DNA from: Nocardioides mangrovi
GTDB taxonomy: Bacteria > Actinomycetota > Actinomycetes > Propionibacteriales > Nocardioidaceae
Reading direction: 5' to 3'
Assembly (NCBI RefSeq): GCF_020073815.1
Contig: NZ_JAIQZJ010000003.1
Span: 310,001 to 374,000 of the forward strand
DNA length: 64,000 bases
Shown: one piece after another, positions 59,260-64,000 of the stretch
Layout: every line of letters starts with the position of its first letter
Position numbering within the stretch: position 1 is the first letter of the stretch
The notes under the pieces: model-generated
Told to the model about the DNA's origin: nothing
Databases searched by the model: none
What the model saw: the letters and a program-made list of their open reading frames with translations, nothing else
Program-made: the position numbers and the translations under genes

Positions 59260-60021
59260 GTGACCACCCTGTCCACCGACGACGACCGCATCCGCGAGCT
59301 CCTCGCCGACGCCCGGCACACCGGGCCCATCCCCGACGACGTCGCGGCCCGGCTCGACGCCGCGCTGGGCGAGCTCGCCGGCTCCTCGGGTGAGCCCCTT
59401 CCGGAGCCGGTGCTGCCCACCCCCGTGCCCTCACCGGCGGTCCCCGACCTCGCGGCCGCCCGGCGCCGTCGTACCGCCCGCAACCTGCTGATCGCCGCCG
59501 CCGCCGTGGTGGTCGTCGGCGTCGGGATCAGCCGCCTCGACCTCAGCGGCGTGTCCTCCTCCGCCGACGACAGCGGCTCCTCGGCCGACGGCCCCGCGTC
59601 GGCCTCCGACGCCGGTGGCGACGCGGCGGCCGGCAGCGACGGCTCCCTCCGGAAGGCCACCGGTCCGACCGTGGTCCTCGACTCCGACCGGTTCGGGCAC
59701 CAGGTCCGCGCCCTCCGGCTCCGCGAGCCGGTCGCCTCGGCGCCCGCGTCCGGCGCGTACGACGCACCCACCGACGGCACCACCGACGGTCCGGCCGACC
59801 GGCTCTTCGGCGCCGACGGCGAGCGCAGCAGTGAGCTCGGCGCCGCCCGCGCCTCCTGCGACCCCGCCTCGTGGGGTCCCGGACGCCGCGTCAAGGCCCG
59901 GTACGACGGCAAGGCCGGCGTGCTGATCTACCGTCCCGCCCAGGGCGACACCCAGGTCGTCGAGCTCTACCTGTGCGGACACGACGACCCGACCCGGTCG
60001 ATCACGCTCCCCCGTCGCTGA
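59260..60021 (+). CDS. Putative anti-sigma-M factor (single-pass membrane protein)
   Basis: A 253-aa protein. The N-terminal ~70 residues are cytoplasmic ([32 protein letters not shown]). A single membrane helix follows ([20 protein letters not shown]), then a Ser/Asp-rich extracytoplasmic region and a small C-terminal domain with two Cys residues ([20 protein letters not shown] and [12 protein letters not shown]). This topology and its place just after sigM fit an anti-sigma factor; no zinc HxxxCxxC motif is present. The start is ambiguous: the best Shine-Dalgarno AGGAGG overlaps GTG 59260, while a CTG at 59269 would have 8-nt spacing. Confidence 0.75.
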   Translation: MTTLSTDDDRIRELLADARHTGPIPDDVAARLDAALGELAGSSGEPLPEPVLPTPVPSPAVPDLAAARRRRTARNLLIAAAAVVVVGVGISRLDLSGVSSSADDSGSSADGPASASDAGGDAAAGSDGSLRKATGPTVVLDSDRFGHQVRALRLREPVASAPASGAYDAPTDGTTDGPADRLFGADGERSSELGAARASCDPASWGPGRRVKARYDGKAGVLIYRPAQGDTQVVELYLCGHDDPTRSITLPRR

Positions 60022-60059
60022 GCGCCCGCCCGAGCACACACCCGAGGCGGGCACGAGCC

Positions 60060-60086
60060 GGGAAGTTTCCTCGCCTACGATCGGTT
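60060..60086 (+). promoter_or_regulatory. SigR/SigH-type promoter of trxBA
   Basis: GGGAAG (60060-60065) is followed by exactly 18 nt and GTT (60084-60086), close to the Streptomyces sigmaR / mycobacterial SigH consensus GGAAT-N18-GTT. The trxBA operon is a classical member of that disulfide-stress regulon. A vegetative -10-like TACGAT (60075-60080) overlaps it. Confidence 0.65.
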
Positions 60087-60131
60087 CTACTGGTCGCAGC
60101 ACGCACCCGTCCCCGAGGAGACACCGACTCC

Positions 60132-61157
60132 ATGTCCGACACTGCCCGCGACGTCGTTCGAGATGTCATCGTCATCGGCTCCGGCCCGTCCGGCTACACC
60201 GCCGGCCTCTACACCGCGCGCGCCAACCTGAAGCCCCTCGTCTTCGAGGGCTCCGTCACCGCCGGCGGCGCGCTGATGAACACCACCGAGGTCGAGAACT
60301 TCCCCGGCTTCCGCGACGGCATCATGGGCCCGGCCCTGATGGACGAGATGCGCGCGCAGGCCGAGCGCTTCGGCGCCGAGCTGGTCGCCGACGACATCGT
60401 CGAGGTCGACCTCACCGGCGACGTGAAGATCGTCAAGACCGCCACCGACACCTACCAGGCCCGCGCCGTGATCCTGGCCATGGGCTCGGGCTACCGCAAG
60501 CTCGGCCTGCCCCGCGAGGAGGAGCTCTCCGGCCGCGGCGTCTCGTGGTGTGCCACCTGCGACGGCTTCTTCTTCCGCGACCAGCACATCGCCGTGGTCG
60601 GCGGCGGCGACTCCGCGATCGAGGAGGCCACCTTCCTGACCCGCTTCGGCTCGAAGGTCTCCCTGATCGTGCGCCGCGACGAGCTGCGCGCCTCGAAGAT
60701 CATGCAGGAGCGCGCGTTCGCCGACCCCAAGCTGGAGATCATCTGGAACTCCAAGGTCCAGGAGATCAACGGCGCCGACCGGCTGGAGTCCCTCACCCTC
60801 GAGGACACCGTCACCGGCGAGACCAGCACCCTCCCCGCCACCGGCCTGTTCATCGCCATCGGTCACGACCCGCGCTCCGAGCTGCTCCCGGGCCAGGTCG
60901 ACCTCGACGACAACGGGTACGTCGTGGTCAGCCACCCCTCGACCGGCACCAACCTGCCCGGCGTCTTCGCCGCGGGCGACCTCGTCGACCACCACTACCG
61001 CCAGGCGATCACCGCCGCCGGCACCGGCTGCGCGGCCGCCCTCGATGCGGAGCGCTACCTGGCCGAGCTCGACCACGCCGCCAGCGGCCCGCGCGACGCG
61101 CAGGACCGCGCCGACGCCGAGATGATCACCGAGGAAGTCCAGACCGCAGGCGCCTGA
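60132..61157 (+). CDS. trxB: Thioredoxin-disulfide reductase
   Basis: A 341-aa low-molecular-weight TrxR. The FAD motif is [20 protein letters not shown]. The redox centre CATC is in [13 protein letters not shown]. The NADPH motif is [15 protein letters not shown], and the FAD C-terminal motif is [20 protein letters not shown]. It reduces thioredoxin with NADPH. ATG 60132 has GAGGAG about 13 nt upstream. The sigmaR-type promoter indicates induction by disulfide stress. The C-terminal ~25 residues are a polar extension. Confidence 0.96.
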   Translation: MSDTARDVVRDVIVIGSGPSGYTAGLYTARANLKPLVFEGSVTAGGALMNTTEVENFPGFRDGIMGPALMDEMRAQAERFGAELVADDIVEVDLTGDVKIVKTATDTYQARAVILAMGSGYRKLGLPREEELSGRGVSWCATCDGFFFRDQHIAVVGGGDSAIEEATFLTRFGSKVSLIVRRDELRASKIMQERAFADPKLEIIWNSKVQEINGADRLESLTLEDTVTGETSTLPATGLFIAIGHDPRSELLPGQVDLDDNGYVVVSHPSTGTNLPGVFAAGDLVDHHYRQAITAAGTGCAAALDAERYLAELDHAASGPRDAQDRADAEMITEEVQTAGA

Positions 61158-61255
61158 GCCACGAGCAGTCCACCTGCGTGGCGGGGAACAACCGCCACCG
61201 AGGTGCTGTTGAGTGTGATCAGACCTCTGTGTTCACCGAAGAAGGGAATCCATCC

Positions 61256-61579
61256 GTGGGCAACATCAACGCCGTGACCGACGCCGAGTTCGACGCGCAG
61301 GTCCTCAAGTCCGACAAGCCGGTCCTCGTGGACTTCTGGGCGGAGTGGTGCGGTCCGTGCCGCCAGGTCGCTCCGATCCTCGACGAGATCGCCTCGACCC
61401 ACGGTGACAAGATCACGTTCCTCAAGATGAACGTCGACGAGAACCCGGTCACGCCGTCCAACTACCGCGTCACCGGCATCCCGACGATCAACGTCTACCA
61501 GGGTGGCGAGGTCGTGAAGACCATCGTCGGTGCCCGCCCCAAGGCCGCGCTGCTCAAGGAGCTCGAGGACCTCGTCTGA
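61256..61579 (+). CDS. trxA: Thioredoxin
   Basis: A 107-aa classical thioredoxin with the active site in VDFWAEWCGPCRQVAPILDE, cis-Pro in VTGIPTINVYQGG and the usual beta-alpha order. GTG 61256 has GAAGGGA 8 nt upstream. It lies 98 nt after trxB without an obvious terminator between them, so both are probably served by the sigmaR-type promoter. A large hairpin follows. Confidence 0.95.
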   Translation: MGNINAVTDAEFDAQVLKSDKPVLVDFWAEWCGPCRQVAPILDEIASTHGDKITFLKMNVDENPVTPSNYRVTGIPTINVYQGGEVVKTIVGARPKAALLKELEDLV

Positions 61580-61597
61580 GTCCTGCTCCAGAGCTCG

Positions 61598-62224
61598 CTA
61601 GCGAGCACTCCTCGAGGCCCGCGTCGACTTCGGCGCGGGCCTCAGTGCTCCCACGAGCCGTTCGATCGCCGCGTCGACCTCGGTTCGCCAGCGCACCGAG
61701 GTCCGCAGGTCCATCCGCATCCGCGGCGTCGTCGGGTGCGCGCGGTGGGTCTTGAAGCCGACGCTGCTGAGGAAGTCCGCCGGCAGCACGCAGCCGGCGC
61801 TCCGCCCGGTGGTGTCCCCGAACGCCTCGACCGCGCCCGACCCGCCGCGCTTGATCAGGTCCGCGGCCATCGCCTGCACGAGCATCCGTCCGAGCCCGCC
61901 GCCGCGGTGCTCGGGGTCGACGTACGCCGCGGTCAGCAGGACGGCGTCGGGCGACACGGGGGCGGTCGGGAAGCCCGCGGCCCCGGGCACGAACGCCTCG
62001 GGCGCGTAGAAGAGGTGTCCGACCGGCACGTCGTCGACCAGCGCGACCCGCCCGCACGACCCCCACTCGCGCAGCACCTCCGAGGCCCAGCCGTCCTTCT
62101 CGGCCGCGGCGTCGTCCACCCGCGCCCGGCGTACCGGGTCCAGCTCCCAGAACAGGCAGGAGCGGCACGGCGCCTCGAGGACGTCGAGGTGGTCCAGGGT
62201 GAGCCGGACGATCTTGCGCGACAT
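61598..62224 (-). CDS. GNAT-family N-acetyltransferase with CxxC motif
   Basis: A 208-aa protein. The N-terminal LEAPCRSCLFWELDPVRRAR carries a CxxC pair found in the GNATs that sit near trxA-parB in actinobacteria. The acetyl-CoA motif is LTAAYVDPEHRGGGLGRMLV, and the C-terminal FLSSVGFKTHRAHPTTPRMR follows. The CxxC could make it redox- or metal-responsive, which would fit its neighbours trxBA; that is inference. It converges on trxA, and its 3' end forms part of the terminator hairpin. Confidence 0.82.
   Translation of the reverse strand: MSRKIVRLTLDHLDVLEAPCRSCLFWELDPVRRARVDDAAAEKDGWASEVLREWGSCGRVALVDDVPVGHLFYAPEAFVPGAAGFPTAPVSPDAVLLTAAYVDPEHRGGGLGRMLVQAMAADLIKRGGSGAVEAFGDTTGRSAGCVLPADFLSSVGFKTHRAHPTTPRMRMDLRTSVRWRTEVDAAIERLVGALRPAPKSTRASRSAR
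61603..61650. terminator. Large bulged hairpin between trxA and the convergent GNAT gene
   Basis: The inner stem GAGGCCCGCG/CGCGGGCCTC (61614-61623 with 61634-61643) and the outer stem GAGCACT/AGTGCTC (61603-61609 with 61644-61650) form a long stem with one 4-nt bulge. It overlaps the last codons of the GNAT gene. It is a likely terminator for trxA. Confidence 0.65.
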
Positions 62225-62272
62225 CACACCTCCACGGGTGGAACCCCGGAGCCATCGTAGGCCGGGACCTGT

Positions 62273-62278
62273 CACGAT
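62273..62278 (+). promoter_or_regulatory. Putative -10 element of the aminotransferase gene
   Basis: CACGAT ends exactly 6 nt before GTG 62285, with no Shine-Dalgarno. It lies in the 60-nt divergent gap with the GNAT gene. Confidence 0.45.
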
Positions 62279-62284
62279 GGCGGG

Positions 62285-63499
62285 GTGCGCAAGATCCGAC
62301 AGAGCAGGAAGCTGCAGAACGTCCGGTACGACGTGCGGGGCCCGATCCTCGTCGAGGCCCAGCGCCTCGAGGCCGAGGGCCACCACATCCTCAAGCTGAA
62401 CATCGGCAACACCGCGCCGTTCGGCTTCGAGGCACCCGAGGCCATCGTCGCCGACATGGTGCACCATCTGCCGGACGCCCAAGGCTACAGCGACAGCCAG
62501 GGCATCTACCCGGCGCGCACGGCGGTCGCGCAGTTCTACCAGTCCCGCGGCCTCCGCGACGTCTCGGTCGAGGACGTCTTCATCGGCAACGGCGTCTCCG
62601 AGCTCATCACGATGGTCCTGCAGACGTTCCTCGACGACGGCAACGAGATCCTGGTGCCGGCGCCCGACTACCCGCTGTGGACCGGTGCGATCACCCTCTC
62701 CGGCGGGACCGCGGTCCACTACGAGTGCGACGAGAGCAACGGCTGGAACCCCGACCTCGCCGACATCGAGGCCAAGATCACCGAGAACACCCACGGTCTG
62801 GTGATCATCAATCCCAACAACCCCACCGGTGCGGTCTACAGCCCCGAGACGGTCAAGGGCCTCATCGACATCGCCCGCCGCCACGAGCTGGTCGTCTTCT
62901 CCGACGAGATCTACGAGAAGATCATCTTCGACGACGCGGTCCACCACCACGCCGCGGAGTACGCCGGCAACGACGTGCTCTGCCTGACCTTCAGTGGCCT
63001 CTCCAAGGCCTACCGGGTCTGCGGCTACCGCGCCGGCTGGTTGATGATCTCGGGGCCGAAGGAGATCGCCGAGGACTTCCTCGAGGGCCTGACCCTGATG
63101 GCCAACATGCGGATGTGCGCCAACGTCCCGGCCCAGCACGCGATCCAGACCGCACTGGGCGGCTACCAGTCGATCGAGGAGCTCATCGTCCCCGGCGGGC
63201 GCTTCTACGAGCAGAGCAAGCTGGCCAGCCGCCTGCTCAACGAGATCCCGGGCGTCAGCAACGTCGAGCCGCAGGGCGCGCTCTACTGCTTCCCGCGCCT
63301 CGACCCGGAGGTCTACCCGATCGAGGACGACGAGACGTTCGTGATCGACCTGCTCCGGTCGAAGAAGCTCCTGGTCACCCACGGCACGGGCTTCAACTGG
63401 CCGCGGCCCGACCACTTCCGGCTGGTGACCCTGCCCGACGTCCAGGTGCTCGAGGAGGCGATCGGCCGGATCGCCGACTTCCTCGCCACCCGCCGCTGA
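62285..63499 (+). CDS. Alanine-type PLP-dependent aminotransferase (AlaA-like)
   Basis: A 404-aa class I aminotransferase of fold type I. Conserved blocks are LKLNIGNTAPFGFEAPEAIV, AQGYSDSQGIYPARTAVAQF, the substrate/PLP region IINPNNPTGAVYS, VVFSDEIYEKIIFDDA, and the Schiff-base Lys in FSGLSKAYRVCGYRAGW. The sequence matches AlaA/alanine transaminases, which interconvert pyruvate and alanine with glutamate. GTG 62285 begins the family start VRKIRQSRKLQNVRYDVRGP. The PlsC gene follows after 16 nt and is probably co-transcribed. Confidence 0.92.
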   Translation: MRKIRQSRKLQNVRYDVRGPILVEAQRLEAEGHHILKLNIGNTAPFGFEAPEAIVADMVHHLPDAQGYSDSQGIYPARTAVAQFYQSRGLRDVSVEDVFIGNGVSELITMVLQTFLDDGNEILVPAPDYPLWTGAITLSGGTAVHYECDESNGWNPDLADIEAKITENTHGLVIINPNNPTGAVYSPETVKGLIDIARRHELVVFSDEIYEKIIFDDAVHHHAAEYAGNDVLCLTFSGLSKAYRVCGYRAGWLMISGPKEIAEDFLEGLTLMANMRMCANVPAQHAIQTALGGYQSIEELIVPGGRFYEQSKLASRLLNEIPGVSNVEPQGALYCFPRLDPEVYPIEDDETFVIDLLRSKKLLVTHGTGFNWPRPDHFRLVTLPDVQVLEEAIGRIADFLATRR

Positions 63500-63515
63500 C
63501 CGGAGGCCACCGCAG

Positions 63516-64000
63516 ATGCGCGACATCACCTACCCGCCCATCATCGTCACGGCGAAGACCGCCTTCCGGGTCCTGGGCCAACGGTTCCAGATGACCGGGA
63601 CCGAGCACGTCCCCCGATCCGGCGGCGTGCTCCTCGCCTGCAACCACATCGGGTACGTCGACTTCATCTACGGCGGCCTGGCTGCCAACCCGTCCGGGCG
63701 CCTGGTGCGCTTCATGGCCAAGAAGGAGCTCTTCGACCACCGGGTCGTCGGCCCCCTCATGCGGTCGCTGCACCACATCGAGGTCGACCGCGGCGCCGGC
63801 GAGGCATCGGCGCGGACCGCGATCGACTACCTCCGCGCCGGCGAGGCCGTGGGCATCTTCCCCGAGGCGACGATCTCCCGCTCCTTCGAGCTCAAGGAGT
63901 TCAAGACGGGCGCGGTGCGGATCGCCGCCGAGGCCGGCGTCCCGCTGGTCCCGGTCATCATGTGGGGCACCCAGCGGATGATGACCAAGGACCACCCGCG
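63516..64000 (+). CDS. 1-acyl-sn-glycerol-3-phosphate acyltransferase (PlsC family), truncated by window end
   Basis: The first 161 residues of an LPLAT acyltransferase. The catalytic HX4D motif is LLACNHIGYVDFIYGG, the substrate-binding motif is GEAVGIFPEATISRSFELKE, and VPLVPVIMWGTQRMM follows. It transfers an acyl group to lysophosphatidic acid in membrane phospholipid synthesis. ATG 63516 has CGGAGG 10 nt upstream. The C-terminus lies beyond position 64000. Confidence 0.9.
   Translation, partial: MRDITYPPIIVTAKTAFRVLGQRFQMTGTEHVPRSGGVLLACNHIGYVDFIYGGLAANPSGRLVRFMAKKELFDHRVVGPLMRSLHHIEVDRGAGEASARTAIDYLRAGEAVGIFPEATISRSFELKEFKTGAVRIAAEAGVPLVPVIMWGTQRMMTKDHP

Noticed and set aside
1-64000. 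Mobile elements, prophage, tRNA or rRNA genes
   Set aside because: No transposase, integrase, phage structural gene, terminal inverted repeats with target duplication, or recognisable tRNA/rRNA sequence was seen on either strand.

Overview
The window is very GC-rich, with G or C at nearly every third codon position. It looks like a chromosomal segment of a high-GC actinobacterium, most likely Nocardioides or a close relative; this is inferred from gene content and order, not from a database match. The order dnaB - rplI - rpsR - ssb - rpsF ... penicillin-binding protein - PadR regulator - ino1 ... pcnA - DUF6049 - murJ - pseudokinase - sigM - trxB - trxA is the arrangement known on one flank of oriC in Streptomyces and other actinobacteria. 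The origin therefore probably lies just beyond the right edge. No rRNA, tRNA, CRISPR array, insertion sequence, prophage or integrase was seen.

Layout. 1-4.0 kb: mannosyltransferases of cell-envelope lipoglycan synthesis (MptB-like GT-C enzyme, two GT4 enzymes). 4.0-8.1 kb: pseudouridine catabolism (psuG, HTH-fused psuK-like kinase), YibE/F membrane protein, LysE exporter. 8.1-10.6 kb: a signalling island with a lone sigma-region-4-like protein, a response regulator carrying an unusual C-terminal H-box-like segment, and two stand-alone receiver proteins. 10.7-16.8 kb: PucR regulator divergent from an amine or beta-amino-acid catabolic operon (semialdehyde dehydrogenase, class III aminotransferase, FAD oxidoreductase, cupin). 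16.9-21.9 kb: mixed accessory genes (degenerate GH16-like secreted protein, HxlR regulator, two GNATs, CsoR sensor with a clear operator, AGE-family epimerase, ClpX-type zinc finger/HTH protein). 21.9-27.7 kb: dnaB, MATE transporter, and the rpsF-ssb-rpsR-rplI operon ending in a strong hairpin. 27.8-33.4 kb: Ser/Thr kinase, endonuclease IV, two polytopic or bifunctional glycosyltransferases. 33.4-39.1 kb: a five-gene leftward operon encoding an ECF-like sigma factor, a coupled small protein, a subtilisin-like protease with eight tandem LHDSNP hexapeptides, a TPR-CHAT (caspase-like) protease, and a small protein with a possible protease-inhibitor layout. 39.2-47.2 kb: peptidoglycan genes (FemAB-like transferase coupled to an alanine-racemase-like enzyme, GT87 enzyme, bifunctional PBP), PadR regulator and inositol-phosphate synthase. 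47.3-64 kb: secreted M6 metalloprotease, CCA-adding enzyme, murJ module with pseudokinase and SigM, thioredoxin system behind a sigmaR-type promoter, alanine-type aminotransferase and a truncated PlsC acyltransferase.

The most system-like novelty is the sigma/subtilase/CHAT operon. It contains two proteases of different catalytic classes, a possible transcriptional switch, and no signal peptides, which suggests an intracellular proteolytic cascade or conflict system. Regulatory structure is also rich. There are sharp palindromes at the starts of csoR, the psuK-like gene, pucR, padR and a GNAT gene, a perfect 30-bp extragenic palindrome with a nearby half copy, and a cluster of DnaA-box-like words upstream of dnaB. 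A TAnnnT hexamer recurs 6-7 nt before start codons, which implies many leaderless mRNAs and was used to choose several starts.
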